DNA of 13,437 bases from JAICIG01 sp035532215 (GCA_035532215.1 DATKRK010000328.1:1-13437); one strand, 5' to 3'. Shown: positions 6,380-13,206, numbered from the stretch's first letter. The notes: generated by a model not told the origin, from the letters alone. Program-made: numbers and translations.

Positions 6380-6460
6380 GGAGGATTTTGGGGCGGATGG
6401 ATTGCATAAGGGACTTCCCCGAATCCCTCCCTGTATGCCGTCTACTGCCTACCGCCTACT

Positions 6461-7765
6461 TCAATCGTACTCTCGGATGCGGCGGCCGATGGCGTCGCCC
6501 AGGGCGTCGCGGACGCTCTCGATCGTGATCCGGTCGAACACCTGTTGGAAGAACCCGGCGACGATCATCCGCACGGCTTCGTTGCGCGTCAGGCCGCGGC
6601 AGCGGGCGTAAAAGATCTGGCTGTCGTCGACGCGGCCCGCCGTGGCGCCGTGCGTGCAGATCACGTCGTCGGCCTCGATCTCCAAGCCGGGGATCGAATC
6701 GGCCCGGGCGTGCTCGCTGAGCATCAGGTTGTCGTCGCGCTGATAGGCGTTCGTCTTCTGGGCGTCGGGATCGACCTTGATCATGCCGCGCCAGACCAAC
6801 TGCGAATGGTCCTGCAGGGCGCCCTTATAGAGCAGGTCGCTGTGGCAGTGCGCCGCCTGATGGTGTTGCAGCGTGTGATACGAAAGGTGCTGCTTGCCTT
6901 CGGTAAACATCACGCCGTTGACCTGCACGTCGGCGCCTTCGCCGACCAGCGCTACGTGCTGATTGACTTTCGCCAGCCGACTGCCAAGAGCGCCGATCGT
7001 CCACTGAAAGGAGCCGTCTCGCTCGACTAGCCCGCGTTGATGGGCGAAGTGCCACGTGCCGGCGCCCCAGTTCTGCAAGTTTACGTAACGCAGCTTGGCG
7101 CCTTTGCCGACCACGACCTCGATGGCGCCCAGGTGCAAATTGGCGGCCTCGTCGCCGGCCGTTTCGGCCAGCACGGTCGCCTCGGCGCCCTCTTCGAGCA
7201 CGATCAAGGCGTGCCCCAGATCGACTCCGCCGCCGGCCAAGGCCGAGAGCATGTGCAGCGGTTTTTCGATCCGCACGCCGCGAGGAACATAGAGCACCAT
7301 TCCGCCCGCCCAGCAGGCCGCGTGCAGCGCGGCGAATTTATCGGCGCTCGGATCAACCACGTTGAACAAATGCGGGCGGAGCAAGTCGCCGTGTTCGGCG
7401 ACTAGCGCATCGAGGCTGCCGAACAGCACGCCGCGGCGGGCCAGGTCGTCGTCCAACTGCGAGCCGAGCGGGCGGCTATTGAGCACCACGGCATGCCCGG
7501 CGAGATCGACGCCGTGCGTCAACAGCGCCGGCGGCGCGGCCGCCTCGGGCGGCAAATCGCCCGGCATCGCGAAGCGATCGAGCCGAAACAGCCGAATGTC
7601 GGTCCGCATCCACTCTTCATCGCGCCGCGAAGGCAAATCCAGCTTCTCGAAGGTTTCCCAAGCCTGGCGGCGCAGTTCGGTCGTCCAGATCGGCTCTTGG
7701 CGGCCGGCGAGAAAGGCGTCGAAAGCGGCGGACGTGAATCCTGCGGCGGGAGCGGTTTGCGGCAT
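6461..7765 (-). CDS. sufD: Fe-S cluster assembly protein SufD
   Basis: This 434-residue protein is the SufD partner of the SufBC2D scaffold, which builds Fe-S clusters in the cytoplasm. The C-terminal half has the SufB/SufD beta-helix, with DDSQIFYARCRGLTRNEA and GLEIEADDVICTHGAT. His372 in CTHGAT corresponds to the catalytically important His360 of E. coli SufD. The N-terminal RRDEEWMRTD motif is typical of SufD. The start at 7765 gives MPQTAPAAGFTSAAF and a normal length. The frame continues to 7927, but that extension translates an intergenic repeat (TKTRKYENTKRR) and is rejected. It follows sufB after a repeat-filled gap of 283 bases, which is large for an operon. The region upstream of the ATG has no clear Shine-Dalgarno site. 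Confidence 0.92.
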   Translation of the reverse strand: MPQTAPAAGFTSAAFDAFLAGRQEPIWTTELRRQAWETFEKLDLPSRRDEEWMRTDIRLFRLDRFAMPGDLPPEAAAPPALLTHGVDLAGHAVVLNSRPLGSQLDDDLARRGVLFGSLDALVAEHGDLLRPHLFNVVDPSADKFAALHAACWAGGMVLYVPRGVRIEKPLHMLSALAGGGVDLGHALIVLEEGAEATVLAETAGDEAANLHLGAIEVVVGKGAKLRYVNLQNWGAGTWHFAHQRGLVERDGSFQWTIGALGSRLAKVNQHVALVGEGADVQVNGVMFTEGKQHLSYHTLQHHQAAHCHSDLLYKGALQDHSQLVWRGMIKVDPDAQKTNAYQRDDNLMLSEHARADSIPGLEIEADDVICTHGATAGRVDDSQIFYARCRGLTRNEAVRMIVAGFFQQVFDRITIESVRDALGDAIGRRIREYD

Positions 7766-7810
7766 GTTTAATAAGGAGCGGGTTTGTTGATTCCTGGCGG
7801 CAAGAAGGGG

Positions 7811-7918
7811 CTCACGCGGAGGCGCGGAGAACGCAGAGAAGAACCTGGCGAGGCGACCTGTAGCGGCGCGAGCGACCCTCCGTTTCGTGTTTTCGTACTT
7901 TCGTGTTTTCGTGATTTC
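7811..7918. repeat. Two degenerate repeat types in the sufB-sufD gap
   Basis: CTCACGCGGAGGCGCGGAG, starting at 7811, is a variant of the phased CGGAG family seen at 5711-5749. At 7881-7918 a string of TTTCGTGTTTTCGTACTTTC type repeats a TTCGTG/TTTTCGT core four to five times. Read on the minus strand in the sufD frame, it gives the spurious KTRKYENTK peptide. Confidence 0.65.
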
Positions 7919-7942
7919 CGACGGCAATCAAAGCGCTCGATA

Positions 7943-8003
7943 CTAACCCGAAGCGCCAGCGAGGAAGATGGGCGACAACGGCCTCGCTGGCGCTTCGGGT
8001 TAG
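7943..8003. repeat. Perfect 22-base inverted repeat upstream of sufD
   Basis: The arms at 7943-7964 and 7982-8003 are exact reverse complements (CTAACCCGAAGCGCCAGCG...) around a 17-base loop. The pair lies 45 bases past the sufB stop and would make a very stable hairpin in the transcript between sufB and sufD. No T-run follows. I recall this sequence type as a common dispersed repeat in planctomycete genomes. Confidence 0.88.
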
Positions 8004-8048
8004 CGTGGAGAGAGAAGCGGTCTCTCTCCAACCGCCAATCGCCAACGC

Positions 8049-9464
8049 CTACCCCACCGAGCCTTCCATCTGCAGCTCGATCAGCCGGTTCATCTCGACG
8101 GCGTATTCCATGGGCAGCTCTTTGACCAGCGGTTCGATGAAGCCGCTGACGATCATCGTGCTGGCCTCGGCCTCGCTCAGACCGCGGCTGGTGAGATAGA
8201 ACAACTGCTCTTCGCCGATCCGCGAGACGCTCGCCTCGTGGCCGATCGAGACGTCCTGCGCGTCGACCTCGATATAGGGATACGTGTCGCTGCGGCTCTT
8301 GGAGTCGAGGATCAAGGCGTCGCAAACGACGTTCGATTTCGACTTCTTGGCGCCCGGCTCGACCTTGACCAGGCCGCGGTAGCTGGCCCGGCCGCCGTTT
8401 TTGGAGATCGACTTCGAGATGATCCGGCCCGAGGTGTTCGGAGCGCAGTGGACCAGCTTGGCGCCGGCGTCCTGGTGCTGTCCGGCCGAGGCGAAGGCGA
8501 TCGACAGGATCTCGCCGCGGGCGCCCGGCTCCATCATGTAGACGGCCGGGTATTTCATCGTCAGCCGGCTGCCGAGATTGCCGTCGATCCATTCCATCAC
8601 GGCGTTTTCGTAGGCCATGGCCCGCTTGGTCACCAGGTTGTAAATATTGTTGGCCCAGTTCTGAATCGTCGTATAGCGGCAGCGGGCGTGCTTGTTGACG
8701 ATGATCTCGACCACGGCCGAGTGCAGGCTTTCGGTCGAATACATCGGCGCCGTGCAACCTTCGACATAGTGAATCTGGGCGCCTTCGTCGACGATGATCA
8801 GCGTCCGCTCGAACTGGCCCATGTTCTCGGCGTTGATGCGGAAATAGGCCTGCAAGGGGAAGTCGACCTTCACTCCCTTGGGCACGTAGATGAACGAGCC
8901 GCCCGACCAGACGGCCGAGTTCAACGCGGCGAACTTGTTGTCGGAAGGCGGAATGATCGTGGCGAAATACTTCTTCACTAGGTCGGGATATTCGCGCACC
9001 GCGGAATCGGTGTCGGTGAAGATCACGCCCTGGTTCGACAGATCTTCGCGGAGCGAACCGTAAACCACTTCGCTCTCGTACTGGGCCTTCACTCCGGCCA
9101 GGAACTTTTTCTCGGCCTCGGGAATGCCGAGCTTGTCGAACGTGCTCTTGATCTCCTCGGGCACGTCGTCCCAACTGCGGCCCTGGTGGTCGGAGGGCTT
9201 GATGTAGTAGTAGATGTCCTGGAAATCGAGCGCGATGTTGCCGCCCCACTTGGGCGTCGGCTTGGAATTGAAGATCTCCAGGCTCTTGAGCCGGAAATCG
9301 CGCATCCAACCGGGCTCGTTCTTCATGTCCGAGATCTGATGGACGATCTCGGCATCGAGCCCTTTGCGGCTCTTGAAGATGTATTTTTCGTCGTTGCGGA
9401 AATCGTATTTATTGATTTCGCCCAAGCCGACTTCGAAAGATTCGGTTTTAGTGTCGGTGGCCAT
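8049..9464 (-). CDS. sufB: Fe-S cluster scaffold protein SufB
   Basis: This 471-residue protein is the scaffold subunit of the SufBC2D complex, on which nascent Fe-S clusters form. It has the family's usual length and opening (EVGLGEINKYDF). Key residues are visible: Cys237 in YVEGCTAPMYS matches E. coli Cys254, Cys381 in SNVVCDALILD matches Cys405, and Glu410 in IGHEASVSRIG matches Glu434, all from recalled numbering. The C-terminus LFYLTSRGLSEAEA is shared with SufD. sufC lies 114 bases upstream, a gap containing three copies of a hairpin repeat. AAGAG upstream of the ATG is only a weak ribosome site. The sequence is full-length with no frameshift. Confidence 0.97.
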   Translation of the reverse strand: MATDTKTESFEVGLGEINKYDFRNDEKYIFKSRKGLDAEIVHQISDMKNEPGWMRDFRLKSLEIFNSKPTPKWGGNIALDFQDIYYYIKPSDHQGRSWDDVPEEIKSTFDKLGIPEAEKKFLAGVKAQYESEVVYGSLREDLSNQGVIFTDTDSAVREYPDLVKKYFATIIPPSDNKFAALNSAVWSGGSFIYVPKGVKVDFPLQAYFRINAENMGQFERTLIIVDEGAQIHYVEGCTAPMYSTESLHSAVVEIIVNKHARCRYTTIQNWANNIYNLVTKRAMAYENAVMEWIDGNLGSRLTMKYPAVYMMEPGARGEILSIAFASAGQHQDAGAKLVHCAPNTSGRIISKSISKNGGRASYRGLVKVEPGAKKSKSNVVCDALILDSKSRSDTYPYIEVDAQDVSIGHEASVSRIGEEQLFYLTSRGLSEAEASTMIVSGFIEPLVKELPMEYAVEMNRLIELQMEGSVG

Positions 9465-9480
9465 AGTTCAACTCTTTTCT

Positions 9481-9570
9481 GTAGGTCAGGCTTTCCAGCC
9501 TGACAATCTGTCTGTCAGGTTGGAAAGCCTGACCTACCATCCGTCCGTCAGGCTGGAAAGCCTGACCTAC
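9481..9570. repeat. Three copies of a 24-base hairpin repeat in the sufC-sufB gap
   Basis: Copy 1 (9481-9504) is on the plus strand. Copies 2 (9514-9537) and 3 (9547-9570) are inverted. The unit is GTA followed by GTCAGGCT-TTCC-AGCCTGAC overlapping in GGTCAGG, so each copy is itself a hairpin with an 8-pair stem. The set occupies nearly the whole 114-base gap between sufC and sufB, starting 16 bases from the sufB start codon. Confidence 0.9.
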
Positions 9571-9578
9571 GTGCAGTT

Positions 9579-10424
9579 CTAAAAGGCGTGTTCGACCTGC
9601 TCGGTTTGTTTCATGGCTTCCTCGTCGGCCGCCGCCTCGGGATGAGCTGCACGAATGCGGTCGTAACCGTGCTGGTGCAATTCGGCGGCCAGTTCCGGCC
9701 CGCTGCGCTCGTGGCCCGGCCCGCCTGTCTCGACGATCCGCCCGCCGAGCATCACGTGCGTGTAGTCGGGCGTGTTGTGCTCCAGCAGCTTGTCGTGGTG
9801 GGTGATGATTAAAATACCCATTTCGGCGCCGCCGATCTCGGCGATGCTTTGGCTGGCCAGCCGCACCGCGTCGACGTCCAGACCGCTGTCGGTCTCGTCG
9901 AGAATCGCGAACTTCGGCCGCAGCATGGCCATCTGCAAAATCTCGGCCCGCTTCATTTCGCCGCCCGAGAAACCATCGTTCACGTAACGCCGGGCGAACT
10001 CGGGATCCATGCGAAGCTGTTCCATCTTGGCCTTCAGTTCCTTGCGAAACTCGCGCATCGGAATCAGTTCTTCGCCTTCTTTGCGCTCCGGCCGTCGGAC
10101 GTTCGTCGTCGCGTGCCGCAGGAAGTCGGCCATCTTCACGCCGGGAATCGCCATCGGCCGCTGAAAGGCCAGAAAAATACCTGCCCGAGCCCGTTCGTTC
10201 GGCTCCATCTCCAACACATTGGCGCCGTTCAGCTCGATCGTGCCGCCGGTCACGTCATAGCCCGGATGGCCCATGATGGCGAAGCCCAAAGTGCTCTTGC
10301 CCGAGCCGTTGGGGCCCATCAAGGCGTGCGTTTCGCCGCGGCGAATGACAAGGTTGACCCCTTTCAGGATCGGCTTGCCTTCGACGGCGACGTGGAGTTC
10401 GTGAATCTTCAGCGTGTCGGTCAT
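9579..10424 (-). CDS. sufC: Fe-S assembly ATPase SufC
   Basis: This 281-residue ABC-type ATPase powers the SufB-SufD scaffold. It has Walker A GPNGSGKS (37-44), the Q-loop at Gln88 (LAFQRP), signature FSGGEMKR (152-159), Walker B with catalytic Glu177 in ILDETDSGLD (174-183), and the switch His209 (ITHH). There are no membrane segments, as expected for SufC. A C-terminal tail of about 25 residues (Ala/Glu-rich, ending QVEHAF) makes it slightly longer than the usual 250-260. It lies between nuoB upstream (97-base gap) and sufB downstream. The heptamer-like repeat upstream begins within about 15 bases of the ATG, and there is no clear Shine-Dalgarno site. Confidence 0.97.
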   Translation of the reverse strand: MTDTLKIHELHVAVEGKPILKGVNLVIRRGETHALMGPNGSGKSTLGFAIMGHPGYDVTGGTIELNGANVLEMEPNERARAGIFLAFQRPMAIPGVKMADFLRHATTNVRRPERKEGEELIPMREFRKELKAKMEQLRMDPEFARRYVNDGFSGGEMKRAEILQMAMLRPKFAILDETDSGLDVDAVRLASQSIAEIGGAEMGILIITHHDKLLEHNTPDYTHVMLGGRIVETGGPGHERSGPELAAELHQHGYDRIRAAHPEAAADEEAMKQTEQVEHAF

Positions 10425-10430
10425 CGGCTC

Positions 10431-10514
10431 TCAGTGTTCAGTGTTCAGTTTTCAGTGTTCAGTGCTCAGTTTTCCGAGTTCCTTGTGTTCGCTGAACACT
10501 GAAAACTGAACACT
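10431..10514. repeat. TCAGTGT-type repeats with a perfect 23-base inverted pair
   Basis: The nuoB-sufC gap is made of TCAGTGT-like heptamers (10431-10475). Within it 10440-10462 is the exact reverse complement of 10492-10514, an arm of AGTGTTCAGTTTTCAGTG type, with a 29-base loop. It ends seven bases from the nuoB stop codon and begins seven bases from the sufC ATG, so almost the entire gap is repeat. Confidence 0.88.
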
Positions 10515-10521
10515 CCCCTTC

Positions 10522-11127
10522 CTACCCCGTAATCTTTTGGTGATCGAACACCGGCTCGCGCTCTTCGACGTCGACGTAACCGGAGTGGTGCGGCACGGGC
10601 AGTTCGTCTTCCATCTGCACGAAACCGGTTTCGGTGGCTTGCTTGGCGATTTTGTGCCCCTTGATCTTGTCTTGAATTCGCATCAGCCCTTCCAGCAAGG
10701 CTTCGGGCCGCGGCGGGCAACCGGGCACGTAAACGTCGACCGGCACGACCAGGTCGACCCCCTTGCAGACGTGATAGCCGTACTTGAAGTACGGGCCGCC
10801 GCCAACCGTGCAGGCGCCCATTGCGATCACGAACTTCGGATCGGGCATCAGGTTGTAAAGCCGGCGGACGCGGCTGGCCATCTTGTAGGTCACGGTGCCA
10901 GCCACGATCATCAAGTCGGCCTGCCGCGGAGTAGCGCGGAAGGCGCCGGCCCCGAAGCGGTCCATGTCGAAGCGACTGGCGCCGGCGGCCATCATCTCGA
11001 TAGCACAGCAGGCCAAGCCGAACGTCATCGGCCAGATGCTCGACTGGCGAGCCCAATTGATGGCCTGCTCGACGGTCGTCGTAATCACGTTCTCTTCGAA
11101 TCGTCCTTCAATCCACGGCTTCGTCAT
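10522..11127 (-). CDS. nuoB: NADH-quinone oxidoreductase subunit B (complex I, N2 cluster)
   Basis: This 201-residue protein is the PSST/NuoB subunit that holds the N2 [4Fe-4S] cluster next to the quinone site. All four ligands are present: the tandem Cys40-Cys41 in FGLACCAIEMM, Cys106 in AMGACTVGGGPYF, and Cys137 in VPGCPPRPEAL. The tandem cysteines separate it from the small subunits of most hydrogenases. The C-terminus after about residue 160 is a variable tail ending FDHQKITG. No nuoA, nuoC or nuoD flanks it. Instead it lies between a sufR-like regulator and sufC on the same strand, an unusual place. It is intact and shows no sign of decay. GGAAAG upstream may serve as the ribosome site. 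A candidate promoter precedes it at 11219-11246. Confidence 0.94.
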   Translation of the reverse strand: MTKPWIEGRFEENVITTTVEQAINWARQSSIWPMTFGLACCAIEMMAAGASRFDMDRFGAGAFRATPRQADLMIVAGTVTYKMASRVRRLYNLMPDPKFVIAMGACTVGGGPYFKYGYHVCKGVDLVVPVDVYVPGCPPRPEALLEGLMRIQDKIKGHKIAKQATETGFVQMEDELPVPHHSGYVDVEEREPVFDHQKITG

Positions 11128-11173
11128 GTCTGGCTTTCCGTTCGCTCACTCGTTGCGTTTGATGATTCACTTT

Positions 11174-11209
11174 GGCCCTCGGGAGGGCTGAAACGCTCCC
11201 TGGGGGGCC
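11174..11209 (-). promoter_or_regulatory. GC hairpin in the predicted nuoB leader
   Basis: Read on the minus strand, GGCCC pairs with GGGCC and, inside a small internal loop, GGGAG pairs with CTCCC. It would lie at the very 5' end of a transcript starting near 11212, about 47 bases ahead of the nuoB ATG. It could stabilise the message, attenuate it, or end sufR read-through. There is no T-run after it. Confidence 0.4.
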
Positions 11210-11218
11210 GAATCGATC

Positions 11219-11246
11219 AGTGTAGCCGAGTTTCAATTCGTTTCAA
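11219..11246 (-). promoter_or_regulatory. Candidate promoter for the nuoB-suf genes
   Basis: On the minus strand TTGAAA (11241-11246) is followed after 16 bases by TACACT (11219-11224), in the context GGCTACACT. The -35 overlaps the last codons of sufR. If real, the nuoB-sufCBD run has its own promoter independent of sufR. The evidence is match to consensus and position only. Confidence 0.4.
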
Positions 11247-11850
11247 ATTGGCAGCACGTATGACCTTCCAGCCGGCATTGCGACAATCGCAGCGGCGTGG
11301 CCAGCAGCTCTGCAAACAGCATTTTCTCGACCGCACAGATTCCCCGGTCTTTTTCCGCCAATTCGGGGTAAGGGCAGTCCAACACCGTCAACACGGGCAA
11401 TTCGCCCGAGTCGTCGATTTCCAGCGGCACGCGCCGTTCGGCAAACAGCCTTTTGAGAGCTTCCATCCGAGCGACTGCGGTCGGGCCTTGCACCTCCTTG
11501 GCGTAGAACCCCGCCAGGGCGGCCGCAATCCGCTGCAACAGCCCGCGACGGACTTCCGGATCCTCCACGGTGCGAATCTGCTCCCAGAGCATGATCGCCA
11601 GGTCGGCGTAGTTCGTGCCGGCTTGCCGCCGGGCTTTGGCGCTGAGGGAGTAACGATGGCTCGGCCGCCCGCGCCCCGCGCGCGTCGCTGCACGCTCCAC
11701 CAGCCCCTGGCCCATCAACCGGGTCAGCCGCTGGCGCACGGCCGTCGCCGTAACATCCGTAGCATCAGCGAGTTCGGTCACGCTCATCGCCCCGCGCCGC
11801 CGCAGCAGCTCGATCAGTTGAGTATCGGAGGTTTCGGTGACAGTGCTCAT
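11233..11850 (-). CDS. sufR: SufR-like Fe-S-sensing transcriptional repressor
   Basis: This 205-residue regulator has an N-terminal winged helix-turn-helix (about residues 10-70, with MSVTELADATDVTATAVRQRLTRL) and a C-terminal cysteine group. The cysteines are Cys159, Cys172, Cys192, Cys199 and Cys200, a C-x12-C-x19-C-x6-CC pattern. The first spacing matches the C-x12-C of cyanobacterial SufR; the later spacings differ. SufR proteins bind an Fe-S cluster and repress suf genes when clusters are plentiful. The start at 11850 places the helix-turn-helix at the N-terminus; the frame is open to 11970, but that extension covers the promoter. It heads the suf run on the same strand, so autoregulation is likely. 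The name rests on fold, cysteines and context. Confidence 0.85.
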   Translation of the reverse strand: MSTVTETSDTQLIELLRRRGAMSVTELADATDVTATAVRQRLTRLMGQGLVERAATRAGRGRPSHRYSLSAKARRQAGTNYADLAIMLWEQIRTVEDPEVRRGLLQRIAAALAGFYAKEVQGPTAVARMEALKRLFAERRVPLEIDDSGELPVLTVLDCPYPELAEKDRGICAVEKMLFAELLATPLRLSQCRLEGHTCCQFETN

Positions 11851-11886
11851 GAACTTGTTGCCTGCGGAGAACCGCTTGCCCTTTGA

Positions 11887-11914
11887 ATGATACCAATTTA
11901 AACAATTTTTGCAA
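11887..11914 (-). promoter_or_regulatory. Candidate sufR promoter with extended -10
   Basis: On the minus strand TTGCAA (11909-11914) is followed after 16 bases by TATCAT (11887-11892), preceded by TGG to form an extended -10. Transcription would start near 11880, giving a leader of about 30 bases. The region 11890-11935 is sharply AT-rich compared with its surroundings. An imperfect palindrome, AATTGTTTAAATT, lies in the spacer and could be an operator. I did not find the cyanobacterial CAAC-N6-GTTG box. Confidence 0.5.
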
Positions 11915-12007
11915 CTCTTTATGTCAAAATGATTGAAGGTCTTTCTGAACCTCGACTTAACTCTTCCCATCTCCGGCGCGAAAAACCGGCGGCGTCGACG
12001 CCGGATC

Positions 12008-12016
12008 TGCTATCAT
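12008..12016 (+). promoter_or_regulatory. Extended -10 element upstream of uspA
   Basis: GCTATCAT includes a TG-C-TATCAT extended -10, ending 38 bases ahead of the uspA ATG. No good -35 is seen at the usual distance, which is tolerated for extended -10 promoters. The hexamer is identical to that proposed for sufR, with which uspA is divergent. Confidence 0.4.
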
Positions 12017-12054
12017 CTCGGAGCAAACATCCCTAAGGCGAGGAGCTTCGAGCC

Positions 12055-12483
12055 ATGAGTTGGCTGCCCAAGCAGAAAATTGTCGTGCCGGTCGATTTTT
12101 CCGAGGATTCGTTCAATGCGGTCGACGCGGCGCTGGAAATGGTCGCCGCTCCCGCCGCTTTGCACATCGTCTACGTGTTGCCGGTGTTCGACCCGGCCGA
12201 GCCCGACGTCGTTTGGAGCACGGTCAACGACGAAACGCGCCGGCGGCACGGCGAGCAGGCCCTTCGCGAGCGGCTCGCCGGCCCGAAATACCAGGGGTTG
12301 AACTTCCACGTGCTGTTCGGCGAGCCTGGACACAAAATCACCGAACTGGCTGCCAGCGAGAAAGCTGAATTGATCGTGCTCTCCTCGCACGGCCGCACGG
12401 GCATTTCGCGGCTGTTGATCGGCTCGGTCGCCGAAAAAGTCGTGCGGCTGGCGCACTGCCCGGTGCTGGTGCTGAGGAAGTAG
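12055..12483 (+). CDS. Universal stress protein, UspA family
   Basis: This 142-residue protein is a single Usp domain. It opens KIVVPVDFSEDS, the ATP-binding first strand and loop. It ends with the nucleotide-binding signature in LSSHGRTGISRLLIGSVAEKVVR followed by CPVLVLRK, the G-x2-G-x9-GS pattern of ATP-binding Usp proteins. Such proteins are induced by stress and act as dimers, but the client is unknown. GAGGAG at 12040-12045, nine bases before the ATG, is one of the better ribosome sites in the window. It is divergent from sufR across a 204-base gap. No partner gene follows it, and it is probably monocistronic. Confidence 0.92.
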   Translation: MSWLPKQKIVVPVDFSEDSFNAVDAALEMVAAPAALHIVYVLPVFDPAEPDVVWSTVNDETRRRHGEQALRERLAGPKYQGLNFHVLFGEPGHKITELAASEKAELIVLSSHGRTGISRLLIGSVAEKVVRLAHCPVLVLRK

Positions 12484-12495
12484 TTTGCAAGCGGC

Positions 12496-12516
12496 GGCTC
12501 GATTTGGCGCCGAGCC
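12496..12516 (+). terminator. Possible hairpin terminator of uspA
   Basis: GGCTCG (12496-12501) pairs with CGAGCC (12511-12516) around a nine-base loop, 12 bases past the uspA stop. There is no T-run after it, so the call rests on position and stem alone. Confidence 0.3.
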
Positions 12517-12636
12517 CGTGCTTCCGGCATCGATTTCGATCCAAGCCAGGCTTGCTGTACTCTCTGCTCCGCGTATGCCGTGACGGCGCCGCTGGTGCTG
12601 CGCGCCTTGTGCCTATTCAAAGCCATTTTGACAGTC

Positions 12637-12709
12637 GGGTGGCTGGCGGCTGAGCCTTGGCGAAGCCCCAGTACGCTGGGGCATCGCTTCGCTCTGCCGC
12701 CAGCCACCC
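12637..12709. repeat. 73-base cruciform repeat
   Basis: GGGTGGCTGGCGG (12637-12649) is the exact reverse complement of 12697-12709. Inside, GCGAAG pairs with CTTCGC and GCCCCA (12665-12670) with TGGGGC (12677-12682). The parts line up concentrically into one long hairpin. This looks like a complete copy of a dispersed palindromic element. Confidence 0.85.
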
Positions 12710-12790
12710 TCACCTATCAACTCAGACTTGAAGAGGCACTAGCTGAAGTTGATCGACTTGGAAGCGTGAAACTTGAAGCGCCCGCCCGCC

Positions 12791-12836
12791 CAAGATGCCC
12801 AACTACGAAGATGGCCAACCGCGAAGATGGCCAACC
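12791..12836 (+). repeat. Short tandem repeat CGAAGATGGCCAACC
   Basis: Two exact 15-base copies lie at 12806-12820 and 12822-12836, preceded by a degenerate copy at 12791-12804. A further near-copy, CGAAGATGGCCACT, sits at 13210-13223, close to the other end of the gene-free stretch. Confidence 0.75.
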
Positions 12837-12875
12837 ACGGATAACCCAGCGCGGCCTTCGGCCGCAACCAATTGA

Positions 12876-13094
12876 GCCACGGATGAAACACGGATAAAAC
12901 ACGGATGAAATGCAGAATGAGGCTCTTGCGCAGAATCCATGAGTGGTTTTATCGCTGGTTAGCAGGGTTGGGGTTGCGTTTTCCAAGGCATTGCCGGGCA
13001 AATAAACGTGGCGTTGGTCAGTGAGACGCCGGTGAGGAGCCGAATTGGAAAACACCATGTCCGATCCGTGTTCGATCCGTGTTTCATCCGTGGC
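12876..13094. repeat. Inverted pair of CACGGAT repeats enclosing a smaller inverted pair
   Basis: The left arm (12876-12911) has three phased CACGGAT units; the right arm (13060-13094) has three phased ATCCGTG units as its reverse complement. Between them GTTTTCCAA (12978-12986) and TTGGAAAAC (13045-13053) form a second, inner inverted pair. No transposase is encoded. Confidence 0.75.
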
Positions 13095-13156
13095 TTGCCC
13101 CCGGCCAACTCGCCCCATAAATCTTCGCGAGACGCGGAGAAATAGAACGTTTGTAG

Positions 13157-13206
13157 TACGGATGGCACGGATATTCCTGAATCTCTTATCCGTGGAATCC
13201 GTGGTT
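13157..13206. repeat. Further CACGGAT-family cluster
   Basis: ACGGATGGCACGGATAT is followed after a short loop (TCCTGAATCTCTT) by ATCCGTGGAATCCGTGG, a reverse-complement relative. It belongs to the same motif family as 12876-13094, and GCGAGACGCGGAG just upstream (about 13126-13138) recalls the CGGAG family at 5711. Confidence 0.65.

Noticed and set aside
7766..7927. N-terminal extension of SufD
   Set aside because: It translates intergenic repeat DNA (KTRKYENTK) and lacks SufD similarity; the ATG at 7765 gives a normal SufD.
7768..9309. 513-codon minus-strand frame overlapping sufB
   Set aside because: It is Arg-rich, without motifs, and overlaps the clearly genuine SufB frame on the same strand.
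12876..13094. Inverted repeats as ends of an insertion sequence
   Set aside because: The 150 bases between the arms are too short for a transposase, and the arms are internally repetitive rather than typical IS ends.
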